Source: a virus. Taken from it: a DNA stretch of 30,828 nt. The notes under the pieces are model-generated. The model saw only the letters and a list, made by a program, of their open reading frames with translations. It had not been told where the DNA came from and made no database searches. The position numbers and the translations under genes were made by a program. Numbering within the stretch: position 1 is the stretch's first letter; each line of letters opens with the position of its first letter. This document shows positions 8,846-14,630 of the stretch, piece after piece. Location of the stretch: IMG/VR virus record IMGVR_UViG_3300015371_000127, positions 1 through 30,828 of that record. One strand, written 5' to 3'.

Positions 8846-8885
8846 GTTATAGCAAACTTATCGCACTTTACATAAGTTCGATAAG
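8846..8885 (-). promoter_or_regulatory. Candidate promoter with inverted repeat upstream of the oxygenase gene
   Basis: The 56-base gap before the oxygenase gene is AT-rich compared with its surroundings. On the minus strand it has a TATAAC hexamer (plus 8846-8851), 16 bases before the ATG at 8830, and a perfect 7-bp inverted repeat CTTATCG/CGATAAG (8857-8863 and 8879-8885). The repeat would overlap any -35 region. This could be a promoter with an operator. No good -35 consensus is seen, so the call is tentative. Confidence 0.3.
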
Positions 8886-8886
8886 G

Positions 8887-9123
8887 TCACTTACCATACC
8901 ACCCAGTGCACCCTCGCGTGCCCGGGTGAGCGTGACAATGTTCACGCCAAACAGCGCGACGCTCCGCCTCCTTCTTGATGGCGACTTGCGTCACACCCGA
9001 CGCTGTGCCTGACGCGATGCCTGTAAAAAGGGCAGGGCCTGACAACAGCGCACCAATGGCAAACGTCGCACACCCATTGAGGGTGAGCAAAGCGAAGCCA
9101 AGCACGAACAGTTTTGCTAACAT
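8887..9123 (-). CDS. Small lipoprotein, 78 aa
   Basis: The N-terminus is a lipoprotein signal: MLAKLF, a hydrophobic stretch, then LTLNGC as lipobox with the modifiable cysteine at residue 18. The next ~25 residues are Gly/Ala-rich (GALLSGPALFTGIASG). A basic segment and a Cys-containing tail (HCHAHPGTRGCTGWYGK) follow, possibly forming a disulphide in the periplasm. The ATG at 9123 has GAGG about 7 bases upstream. It follows two other tiny membrane or lipoprotein-like genes. Outer-membrane lysis (Rz1-like), superinfection exclusion or an envelope role are all possible, and the sequence does not decide between them. Confidence 0.78.
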   Translation of the reverse strand: MLAKLFVLGFALLTLNGCATFAIGALLSGPALFTGIASGTASGVTQVAIKKEAERRAVWREHCHAHPGTRGCTGWYGK

Positions 9124-9132
9124 ACTCGCACC

Positions 9133-9216
9133 TCAATGTAGGACGCCGAACAGCCATAGGAGCAGGATGATCGGCAGCGGGATCCCAATGAGCCACAAAA
9201 GCAAGCCTTTACCCAT
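9133..9216 (-). CDS. 27-aa single-helix membrane peptide
   Basis: A short ORF (MGKGLLLWLIGIPLPIIILL-like core, ending FGVLH) starts at the ATG at 9216, with GAGAGG about 7 bases upstream. Almost the whole product is one transmembrane helix with a paired proline in IPLP. Near-identical small hydrophobic peptides of the MGKGxLLWLxGIPxPII type occur widely in Proteobacteria; their role is unknown. It lies between two small envelope proteins with gaps of 3 and 9 bases, which supports a real gene. Confidence 0.68.
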   Translation of the reverse strand: MGKGLLLWLIGIPLPIILLLWLFGVLH

Positions 9217-9219
9217 GGT

Positions 9220-9348
9220 TCACCTCTCACACACGTTCATTGAGATTGGATAGATACCGAACTGTGACTTGCTGAAGCAGTCTCCAGTGGTGCAACAGGC
9301 CATCACAGAAAAGATGATACCCATCACGGGTGCAGCTAGGATACCCAT
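9220..9348 (-). CDS. 42-aa small membrane or lipoprotein-like peptide
   Basis: The ATG at 9348 lies 2 bases after the stop of the phosphorylase-like gene and has GGAAGG 8 bases upstream, within that gene's last codons. The N-terminal ~18 residues are hydrophobic (GILAAPVMGIIFSVMACC) and end in a cysteine context that could act as a lipobox. The rest is polar with two further cysteines. It is followed immediately by the 27-aa membrane peptide and the lipoprotein, forming a three-gene envelope cluster. Function unknown. Confidence 0.6.
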   Translation of the reverse strand: MGILAAPVMGIIFSVMACCTTGDCFSKSQFGIYPISMNVCER

Positions 9349-9349
9349 G

Positions 9350-9994
9350 TCATTTTCCTTCCCAACAAAGTTGTGGACCTGTCACAGCATAGACAGCCTT
9401 GAGCGCTGCCAATGCTTTACCAAAGTTGACGGCCAAAGCAAACAGGTCGAACGTTTGATCGAGGTGCTTCATGATCTCCTCGATGTTCGCTGACCCATCA
9501 TCCTTGATTGTCTTCGATATCCACGAAGGGATAACCGTCTTGTGATTATCCGATATGGAACGCAACGCGACAAACGGAATGTTGTTTACGTGCGCAAACC
9601 GCGCAGCGTAGATTGTTTCATCGTCGATCGCCCCCGCGTTGAATTCTTTGTAGAGTTTTTCACGCTCTTGGGCGTTGCTGGCACCGAGATTCCCGTCGCA
9701 GTAGAAACTAGTTTCGTAGGCACGTCCGGAGACGGCGGTGTCGAGGCGGGTACGCCACGCTTGATTGGTGTTGAAACTTTCTTCGGGCGAGCAAATAGAG
9801 GTGGCAAGGACCAAGTCTCCTACCTTGAGTGTCGGGTCGAGCGCTCCCGACACGCCGAATGAAATGAGTGCCTTGCATCCGCGAGCAACGACAACATCAA
9901 GTCGAGTGCGCGCGTTGCCCCACAGCACCTGCACGTCTCTGCGGTCTTTGATGACCTTTGCTTCGTCCTCTAAACCACATAAGATCGTCAGCAT
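9350..9994 (-). CDS. Nucleoside phosphorylase-like protein (HpnG/PNP-UDP superfamily), 214 aa
   Basis: The N-terminus (LTILCGLEDEAKVI), the central ALISFGVSGALDPTLKVGDLVLAT (42-65) and the late FVALRSISDN (141-150) match the phosphorylase superfamily that includes purine nucleoside phosphorylase, MTA/SAH nucleosidase and the hopanoid-associated HpnG type. Members cleave N-ribosyl bonds with phosphate or water. The usual substrate-site DMES motif is replaced by DDET (residues 124-127), while the Asp in ISDN (D149) is kept, so activity may be altered. I chose the ATG at 9994 with GGGAG 7 bases upstream; longer readings overlap the zinc-ribbon gene. It could supply ribose-1-phosphate or salvage adenosine products of SAM enzymes; neither is shown. 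Confidence 0.8.
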   Translation of the reverse strand: MLTILCGLEDEAKVIKDRRDVQVLWGNARTRLDVVVARGCKALISFGVSGALDPTLKVGDLVLATSICSPEESFNTNQAWRTRLDTAVSGRAYETSFYCDGNLGASNAQEREKLYKEFNAGAIDDETIYAARFAHVNNIPFVALRSISDNHKTVIPSWISKTIKDDGSANIEEIMKHLDQTFDLFALAVNFGKALAALKAVYAVTGPQLCWEGK

Positions 9995-10115
9995 TCGGTT
10001 GCTCCCGCATTCCATCGCAACAATGCCAAAGGCCGCAACCTCCGCATTCCGTGCACGGCAGCGGCTGGCCGTTGACAACGACCAGCCTTTCGCCATGACA
10101 AGCGCCGCAGATCAC
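9897..10115 (-). CDS. Small CxxC zinc-ribbon protein overlapping the phosphorylase start (72 aa)
   Basis: A GTG at 10115 overlaps the upstream stop as GTGA. The first ~37 residues hold CxxC (ICGACHG) and, after a short hydrophobic loop, CTECGGCG followed by HCCDG. This repeated CxxC arrangement resembles the DnaJ-like zinc peptides common in phages and ends with the frequent CCDG signature. The last ~33 residues share sequence with the beginning of the phosphorylase gene in another frame and look unconstrained. No Shine-Dalgarno is present, so translation would rely on coupling. Probably a small metal-binding accessory protein; function unknown. Confidence 0.62.
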   Translation of the reverse strand: MICGACHGERLVVVNGQPLPCTECGGCGLWHCCDGMREQPNADDLMWFRGRSKGHQRPQRRAGAVGQRAHST

Positions 10116-10486
10116 GACGACGGAATACGAATGTCGAACGACGCGAGGGTGAACGTGTTGCCCGATGTCACGACCTGCGCGCTCGAGAGCGTGCCGTGGG
10201 CGTGCAACGTACCGGAGGCAAACGCTGCCCACCACGACGCAGTACCTGACGTGGTGATCGTGCCGTCGGTAATGGCAACAGAGGACACCTTGCGCCCATT
10301 CGGTGAACCAGCGGCGGGGGAACCGAACGCGTTGCCAGCGCCCCAACCTTTGTAACCGAGGAGGCCCGAGGTCGCCGCGATGGCGATCGTGGTCGGCTCC
10401 GAAGAGCAGACCGAGACCGACGACGTCTCGGTGTCGAGCACGTTCAGACCAAGGTCAAGAACGCGGTCTTCAAGTGATGCAGCCAT
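10112..10486 (-). CDS. Phage structural-type protein, 124 aa
   Basis: The ATG at 10486 has AAGGAG about 7 bases upstream. The sequence is beta-rich and Ser/Thr/Ala-rich: SSVAITDGTITTSGTASWWAA in the middle and SAQVVTSGNTFTLASFDIRIP at the end. The closing 'VTSGNTFTL..FDIRIP' strand pair is typical of small phage proteins found near head or neck genes, probably virion components. It overlaps the end of the DUF5672 gene by 17 bases and the following zinc-ribbon gene by 4. It may be a minor structural or decoration protein; no enzymatic motif is seen. Confidence 0.7.
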   Translation of the reverse strand: MAASLEDRVLDLGLNVLDTETSSVSVCSSEPTTIAIAATSGLLGYKGWGAGNAFGSPAAGSPNGRKVSSVAITDGTITTSGTASWWAAFASGTLHAHGTLSSAQVVTSGNTFTLASFDIRIPSS

Positions 10487-11237
10487 TTGTGAACTCCTTG
10501 TTCATGGCGTTGATCTTCGCGAGCACACCCGAGTATTTCCGTGTGAACACATCCCAGATGTTCTCTCGACTGCGAATATAAGGCGAAGCTAATACGAGCT
10601 TAGTTCGCTCGATCATCTCCTCCTCATTGAGTACCTCGCCAAAGTTGTACAGCGCATGGAAGCCGAAGTGTCGCGAGTCGTGGTATGGTCGCTTCCACTC
10701 GAAAGCGAAGTCTGTCGCGACGCGCTCAGGCGCCCATTCGAAACCCTCATTCTCGAGGATCGGTCTGTACTTACGACACAGTAGGTCGTCGTCAAGATCG
10801 CTCGTGCACGGTAGTTTATCGCGATGCTTCATGAGGAAGCGGTGCAAGCGTGTCGAGCGCAACGAGAACCCGCCGTTGCCAACATTACGACCATCAGCGT
10901 ACCACCACGGTGAACCGATGTAGTCGTACTTCAACCAATCATCCTTCCACACGTCAGCGTCGAACACCCAGCTGTCCCATTGGATCTGTAGCTGATGCGA
11001 CGTGCGAATGAACGGTGTCGGGCCGTACCACGAAAACCTCGACCAACTGACCTTGTTGGGCCAATCGTCGACGGTGTAGATGCGGTCGGCACAATCATCA
11101 AAGGTTTCAGGCTTGTCCGTGAACACGAACACCTCACCGAACTTAACCTTTGAAATAGAGTCTTCGATCGCCTTCTTTGCTAGTTGATGCTCTTGCGTCT
11201 CGATCATCACCAGCGTCACGTCCGGTAAGTTTAGCAA
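10470..11237 (-). CDS. DUF5672-family glycosyltransferase-like protein (255 aa)
   Basis: The protein begins with LNLPDVTLVMIET. The central block has DDWLKYDYIGSPWW, NVGNGGFSLRS (119-128) and SDLDDDLLCR (146-155), the hallmarks of DUF5672, a family usually found with glycosyltransferases and presumed to transfer sugars. I chose the TTG at 11237 because GGAGG sits 6 bases upstream; an ATG at 11264 would add nine residues but has only weak pairing. Aromatic and acidic residues dominate the presumed active-site stretch. It is sandwiched between a GT9-like enzyme and the structural-type 10112-10486 gene. A role in glycosylating a virion protein or host surface is inference. Confidence 0.82.
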   Translation of the reverse strand: MLNLPDVTLVMIETQEHQLAKKAIEDSISKVKFGEVFVFTDKPETFDDCADRIYTVDDWPNKVSWSRFSWYGPTPFIRTSHQLQIQWDSWVFDADVWKDDWLKYDYIGSPWWYADGRNVGNGGFSLRSTRLHRFLMKHRDKLPCTSDLDDDLLCRKYRPILENEGFEWAPERVATDFAFEWKRPYHDSRHFGFHALYNFGEVLNEEEMIERTKLVLASPYIRSRENIWDVFTRKYSGVLAKINAMNKEFTNGCIT

Positions 11238-11388
11238 CTCGAGCCTCCATACGTCGAACAGCATTCACCGCAAAGCAAACTTCCTCAGCGATGTCACGAC
11301 TCTCGCATGTCACGACTACGCGTTTGCTGGCGTCAGCAACTCGGTGTTTGCCGTCGAATGTTCCTTCGACGACATATAGTCCCTCCAT
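11143..11388 (-). CDS. Small hypothetical protein, 81 aa, overlapping both neighbours
   Basis: The ATG at 11388 has GGAG 7 bases upstream. The first ~58 residues look like a folded small domain (LYVVEGTFDGKHRVADASKR, then a helix EEVCFAVNAVRRMEARVAKL). The last ~25 residues are polar and overlap the DUF5672 gene by 95 bases in another frame. The N-terminus overlaps the GT9-like gene by 73 bases. Both overlaps weaken the call, but the good ribosome binding site and sensible N-terminal sequence support it. Function unknown. Confidence 0.6.
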   Translation of the reverse strand: MEGLYVVEGTFDGKHRVADASKRVVVTCESRDIAEEVCFAVNAVRRMEARVAKLTGRDAGDDRDARASTSKEGDRRLYFKG

Positions 11389-12437
11389 TTTCTCGCTCCA
11401 TCACCTAAGTGCATACGTGTAGTTTGCACTACCATCTCGACACTAATATCCGATATGCATGCCGCGCCTGTGTCGTCGGCATTGGGCACGCACGTTGACT
11501 TATCGTTATGCAATCGATGACAAGGCCAACACGCAACGCGCATTGGGTCGGCGTGTAACACGGCGGTGTTGAGCCAATGCTTCGCCACGCTTTCGGGCGG
11601 CATGTTCGACAATAGCAGGACTTTCGGCACCTGCTCGAATGCCACTGCCCACATAGGTCCCGTGTCAGGACCAATTACAACGTCGCACTGCTGCAACATC
11701 GTCAGCGAGCGACGCAAAGACCAGGACAACGTTTCGTTAGGCGACGTGGCAATGACCAACCCTTGATCGTTACCGTTCTGCTTGACCACCAACTTGGCGA
11801 TCTCTTTCGCGAACTCGTAGTACGTCGGGTGAGGAGCACACGTAATAACAACCGTCGCGTCTAGCTCGCGGATCAAACGCGCGATAGCAAGCGACGACTG
11901 TGGGTAACGGCGATCAACACGACTGCCTGTCAGCACCCACCCAATCACCGGCCCTTTGTATCGAGCGCGCGTCGCTTGTGCGTGCTCGCGCTCTGCTTCG
12001 CTTGGGTAAAACAACGGACCGAAGTCGTACGGCACCTGTGCGATGTCATGCACCGCTTCCATGTAGTTGCCAGCAAGGAGCTTACGCCGCACCTCAGGAG
12101 GCCACCAAAACCATGTCGCTGACGGTTGCACGCAATGACGCATCTCACACGAATGCGCCAGTCGAATAAACACCTCCGACTGATACGAGCGCTTCTCAAA
12201 CCACAGTTGCCACTCGATCGCGCCCGCTTCGGAAGCATCGTTCGGCATGTCCTTGTCAGCATCAACAACCGACACCTTATCGATGTGCGGGTTGTGCTGA
12301 AATACGACGTGGTTGGGTGTTGCCGTCAACATCTCAACCATGTAGCCCATTCGCTTGAGTGGCCTGCACACGCTCGCAGCCATCAAGTTATCACCGACAG
12401 CACCCATACGGGTGACTGTCGCCCATCCTTTCGCCAT
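11316..12437 (-). CDS. Glycosyltransferase family 9 (heptosyltransferase-like) protein, 373 aa
   Basis: Residues 1-20 (MAKGWATVTRMGAVGDNLMA) form the N-terminal GT-B Rossmann strand with the GDNLMA loop typical of GT9. The C-terminal nucleotide-sugar half has GWVLTGSRVDRRYP (166-179), CDVVIGPDTGP (251-261) and a following AVAFEQVPKVLLLS. The GPDTG motif is the GT9 donor-site signature. A cysteine group (CWPC 303-306, C316, C327) near the end may bind metal or form disulphides. The ATG at 12437 has GAGG about 7 bases upstream; a longer start at 12470 lacks one. GT9 enzymes add heptose or related sugars to LPS. Here it may act on host LPS or on a phage protein. Confidence 0.85.
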   Translation of the reverse strand: MAKGWATVTRMGAVGDNLMAASVCRPLKRMGYMVEMLTATPNHVVFQHNPHIDKVSVVDADKDMPNDASEAGAIEWQLWFEKRSYQSEVFIRLAHSCEMRHCVQPSATWFWWPPEVRRKLLAGNYMEAVHDIAQVPYDFGPLFYPSEAEREHAQATRARYKGPVIGWVLTGSRVDRRYPQSSLAIARLIRELDATVVITCAPHPTYYEFAKEIAKLVVKQNGNDQGLVIATSPNETLSWSLRRSLTMLQQCDVVIGPDTGPMWAVAFEQVPKVLLLSNMPPESVAKHWLNTAVLHADPMRVACWPCHRLHNDKSTCVPNADDTGAACISDISVEMVVQTTRMHLGDGARKWRDYMSSKEHSTANTELLTPANA

Positions 12438-12448
12438 ATGAGCCTCGC

Positions 12449-12577
12449 TTAGTCGAAGTAGGCTGACCAAGAGTTATCTGACTTGCGGTGATCAACCGGG
12501 CAGCGAACCGCCGCCAGCGCTACCTGAGAGGGTGGGTACGGCGACTGAAGCGACTCCGCCCCTACCCTCGTGTTCAC
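12449..12577 (-). CDS. Possible 42-aa hypothetical protein
   Basis: A GTG at 12577 overlaps the stop of the DUF3309 gene as GTGA, and the frame stays open to 12449, filling the gap before the GT9-like gene. The product is polar with no recognisable motif (one Cys, a WSAYFD C-terminus). No Shine-Dalgarno is seen, so it would depend on coupling. It might be noncoding; the call rests on packing alone. Confidence 0.4.
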   Translation of the reverse strand: MNTRVGAESLQSPYPPSQVALAAVRCPVDHRKSDNSWSAYFD

Positions 12578-12726
12578 ACACGTCCGAGCAACATCAAGAT
12601 AAGCAGAACGATCAGCACAAGGCCGAGCACACCCGAGGGGCCGTAACCCCATCCTCGACTGTATGGGTATGCAGGGACAGCGCCAATCAACAGCAAGATA
12701 AGGATAACGAGTAGAATCGTTCCCAT
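12574..12726 (-). CDS. DUF3309-family small membrane protein (50 aa)
   Basis: The peptide has two hydrophobic helices separated by the very characteristic loop YPYSRGWGYGPSG, then LGLVLIVLLILMLLGRV. This is the pattern of DUF3309, a family of ~50-residue membrane peptides common in Proteobacteria, especially soil and plant-associated Alpha- and Betaproteobacteria; function unknown. The ATG at 12726 has GGAG 6 bases upstream. Its presence in a phage points to capture from a host or a role in the host envelope. It sits at the end of the membrane-protein cassette. Confidence 0.85.
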   Translation of the reverse strand: MGTILLVILILLLIGAVPAYPYSRGWGYGPSGVLGLVLIVLLILMLLGRV

Positions 12727-12728
12727 TG

Positions 12729-12980
12729 TCAACTCCACATCTTCCTCACCTCGGGATTCTCTCCTGCCCGATGTGACAGCGCCTCGAGCACGACCCCGAG
12801 CGGGATCGGCCAATCACCAAAGTGCCCATCAACGGTTGTGATTAGGCCGTTGCCATCATCACATCCAACCACGATGTAACACGAGGCGAAACCGTTGAGA
12901 CGGCACAACTCTGTTGCTACGTGCGTCAACTTCTCATTGATCGCAGCCGAACGTGGATCTGGACCTAGGTTACTGTGCAT
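12729..12980 (-). CDS. Small soluble hypothetical protein, 83 aa
   Basis: The ATG at 12980 has AAGGAG 6 bases upstream, within the coding end of the previous gene (11-base overlap). The protein looks globular: a helix (AAINEKLTHVATELCRLNG), strands ASCYIVVGCDDGNGLITTVDG, then FGDWPIPLGVVLEALSHRAG. There is no membrane segment or catalytic signature that I recognise. The neighbour downstream is DUF3309. Function unknown. Confidence 0.72.
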   Translation of the reverse strand: MHSNLGPDPRSAAINEKLTHVATELCRLNGFASCYIVVGCDDGNGLITTVDGHFGDWPIPLGVVLEALSHRAGENPEVRKMWS

Positions 12981-13257
12981 GTGAACTCCTTCGCAGGCAA
13001 GCGTAAGCTCGGATGCGTTGTCGCGGCGTCATTCCATACGCTGTCGCGACCTGTTCTGCTACTTGCAGGCCCCACGTGTTGACGGCCTCCCGCACGTCAG
13101 CACAACTAGCCGACGCGATCGATCGATGCCCGTATTTGTTACGGAGCCACTGCTCTGACGGTTGCCCGTGACCTGTGGCGATCACCCACGTACTCATAAG
13201 CGCGAAGCCGAGCAGGATGGGGAGCAACACACGAAAGACCGCGTCGATTGGATACAT
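12970..13257 (-). CDS. Small membrane-anchored protein, 95 aa
   Basis: I chose the ATG at 13257 because the longer reading crosses the terminator and hairpin structures upstream. A GAGG precedes it by 9 bases. Residues ~6-28 form a signal anchor (FRVLLPILLGFALMSTWVIA). The remainder is basic and helical with two cysteines (SCADVREAVNTWG, YACLRR), probably periplasmic. It is the first gene after the attenuator-like leader, so its expression may depend on read-through. Function unknown. Confidence 0.66.
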   Translation of the reverse strand: MYPIDAVFRVLLPILLGFALMSTWVIATGHGQPSEQWLRNKYGHRSIASASCADVREAVNTWGLQVAEQVATAYGMTPRQRIRAYACLRRSSHAQ

Positions 13258-13271
13258 GAGAGAAAGCCTCG

Positions 13272-13303
13272 AATAAAAGGACCCAGCCCCGAAGGGCCAG
13301 GCC
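13272..13303 (-). terminator. Intrinsic terminator with UUCG loop, in a leader position
   Basis: On the minus strand a GC-rich stem of about 10 bp (GGCCUGGCCC paired with GGGCUGGGUCC, including G-U pairs) is closed by a UUCG tetraloop and followed by UUUUAUUC (plus 13272-13278). The stem is strong and the U tract short. It lies between the holin-like gene and the gene starting at 13257, only 15 bases before that start, so it may act as a conditional terminator rather than a simple end. Confidence 0.72.
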
Positions 13304-13314
13304 AAGTTTCGTTT

Positions 13315-13370
13315 TAGGTCTCCGCCCCACGTTTGGAAGGCTGGAGCGACCAGCCCGAAGCGAAGACCTA
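13315..13370 (-). promoter_or_regulatory. Structured leader hairpin upstream of terminator (attenuator-like)
   Basis: A 7-bp outer stem (plus TAGGTCT 13315-13321 with AGACCTA 13364-13370) encloses a perfect 6-bp hairpin (GGCTGG 13339-13344, five-base loop, CCAGCC 13350-13355). In the minus-strand RNA the CCAGCC arm of this hairpin (plus 13339-13344) can instead pair with GGCUGG in the 3' arm of the following terminator (plus 13283-13288). That would give two mutually exclusive structures, the logic of an attenuator. Base complementarity is seen directly; regulation is inferred. The rest of the ~170-base gap, 13371-13428, shows nothing recognisable. Confidence 0.5.
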
Positions 13371-13428
13371 GCACCCGCGACATATGTCAGGAGGACGATA
13401 TGGATCAACTGGTGCTGGAGGTGGTGGG

Positions 13429-13662
13429 TTAGTGCCAAAAGGGGCGAGAGATGGGCCACCCCGGACCCGCGCCGAGCAAGGCGCTGACAATGATGGCAAT
13501 GCACACCAACACCACCAATGCGATGTAGAGCTTGACCAGGATGACGGGCACGGTAACGATCAGGTCCAACCCGATCTTGACCAGCACGCCAACGATCAAC
13601 AACACGACGGCAACGATGGCAGCATTGATCACTGCCATAACCAACGCTGATACCAAGCCCAT
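13429..13662 (-). CDS. Holin-like two-helix membrane protein, 77 aa
   Basis: The product is almost entirely hydrophobic: a first helix block (ALVMAVINAAIVAVVLLIVGVLVKIG) and a second (IVTVPVILVKLYIALVVLVCIAIIVSAL), then a short polar tail GPGWPISRPFWH. Size and topology fit small phage holins and related inner-membrane proteins, but no specific holin family is recognised. The ATG at 13662 has AAGGAG 7 bases upstream. It is the last gene before the terminator and leader structures. It could also be a simple conserved bacterial membrane protein. Confidence 0.7.
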   Translation of the reverse strand: MGLVSALVMAVINAAIVAVVLLIVGVLVKIGLDLIVTVPVILVKLYIALVVLVCIAIIVSALLGAGPGWPISRPFWH

Positions 13663-13663
13663 G

Positions 13664-13927
13664 TTAGATCTCCTTGTCCTTCTGCGGAGGAAGCTCCGAC
13701 GAATTGACCTGCACGCACTTAGCCTCAGGCGGAGGATCGATGCTGAATATCGGCGGCAACTTCACCTCACCCGCCTTAACCGACTTGATGAAGTCAGCAC
13801 GATCCTCTTCGAGGTGCGCCTTACATTCCTGCTCAGTCGTCCACGACATGTCGACGCGCGCAATGTGCCCAGTCATGCCCGGGTGCGTTGTCGACGTGAA
13901 CAGCAAAACTACGATCCACTTAATCAT
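13664..13927 (-). CDS. Secreted or membrane-anchored small protein, 87 aa
   Basis: The ATG at 13927 overlaps the previous stop as ATGA and has GGAGGAGG close upstream, which fixes the start. An N-terminal hydrophobic segment (IKWIVVLLFTSTTHPG) resembles a signal sequence. The rest is polar with two cysteines (QECKAHLEED near the middle and AKCVQV near the end), a spacing that would allow one periplasmic disulphide. Similar short secreted 'C-x-H-L' proteins are common around phage lysis regions; function unknown. Confidence 0.7.
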   Translation of the reverse strand: MIKWIVVLLFTSTTHPGMTGHIARVDMSWTTEQECKAHLEEDRADFIKSVKAGEVKLPPIFSIDPPPEAKCVQVNSSELPPQKDKEI

Positions 13928-14100
13928 GGCCTCCTCCATAACCATAGTGTGTAGGGCCACGCGATGACAGCGCCAATGAATAGCGCTGCCGAACGCTTAG
14001 CACCCAACTTGCGTACGAACGATTTCTTGGTCACCGTCAGCATGAGGATGACCAGCACCTCACCACCGATCAGATATAGGAGTAAAAGGTTCCACATCAT
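13924..14100 (-). CDS. Two-helix membrane protein, 58 aa
   Basis: The ATG at 14100 overlaps the upstream stop as ATGA. Two transmembrane helices are separated by a basic loop: WNLLLLYLIGGEVLVILML, then KKSFVRKLGAKRS, then ALFIGAVIAWPYTLWLW. The positive loop suggests both termini face the periplasm. The product resembles other short phage membrane proteins without a named family. It is one of a run of coupled membrane genes. Confidence 0.7.
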   Translation of the reverse strand: MMWNLLLLYLIGGEVLVILMLTVTKKSFVRKLGAKRSAALFIGAVIAWPYTLWLWRRP

Positions 14101-14621
14101 GACGAGTGTATGTTGAACTTGAGAGCGAACAGACCTGTTGGTTGTGTGCCGTAGTAGTACACGAGCTTGCCGCTGTACGACGTCCACGCACGATCCTTCG
14201 ACTTATCTTCAAACGCGTACAGACGCGCCTTCTGATAACCCGTTTCGGGCTTGCCATCAGGCCCAGTGAAGTCATTACGCTGGATCGCAAACGGGTTCAT
14301 GTGCCCCTCGTCAACGATCACGGTGTAGTTTTTGTCGGCGCACCCAAGCACGAACAAGTTCGCGTTCTGAAACGGGTTGCGCAAAGCCCAGTCACGAGCG
14401 CGCGTCGCTTCGTCCTTACCCGGTTCAAACCAGGGCGCTTCGCTCAGTTGCTGTTCGTAATCGTTACGCCACCACCACCCAAAGTTTTTCTTCAAGTCAG
14501 GCGGGCATGGTTGACGTCCCGTCACGCGCGCCCACTTACACCCCTCCGGATTCAATGATGGCGTACCATCGGGCAACCAAAACTCCCAACGTTCATTTGC
14601 ACACCACGGAGCCAAGCCCAT
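14097..14621 (-). CDS. Conserved phage-type hypothetical protein, 174 aa
   Basis: The ATG at 14621 has GAGG about 7 bases upstream. The protein is rich in Trp and Tyr. The central RARDWALRNPFQNANLFVLGCADKNYTV resembles the RNPxxN...VxG motif of a set of phage proteins of unknown function found beside lysis genes. The C-terminal part (GKLVYYYGTQPTGLFALKF) looks beta-rich. No signal peptide is obvious, although an N-terminal WCANERWEFWLPDG could lie near a membrane. Function unknown. Confidence 0.72.
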   Translation of the reverse strand: MGLAPWCANERWEFWLPDGTPSLNPEGCKWARVTGRQPCPPDLKKNFGWWWRNDYEQQLSEAPWFEPGKDEATRARDWALRNPFQNANLFVLGCADKNYTVIVDEGHMNPFAIQRNDFTGPDGKPETGYQKARLYAFEDKSKDRAWTSYSGKLVYYYGTQPTGLFALKFNIHSS

Positions 14622-14630
14622 ATCGGCACC

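Noticed and set aside
9995-10096. N-terminal extension of the phosphorylase-like gene to an ATG at 10096
   Set aside because: The extension has no similarity to the family start, lies over the zinc-ribbon gene, and the ATG at 9994 has a good ribosome binding site directly before the conserved LTILCGLE strand.
13258-13383. N-terminal extension of the 12970-13257 gene
   Set aside because: The extension would translate through the terminator and hairpin, and the ATG at 13383 has no Shine-Dalgarno. The hydrophobic anchor begins sensibly after 13257.
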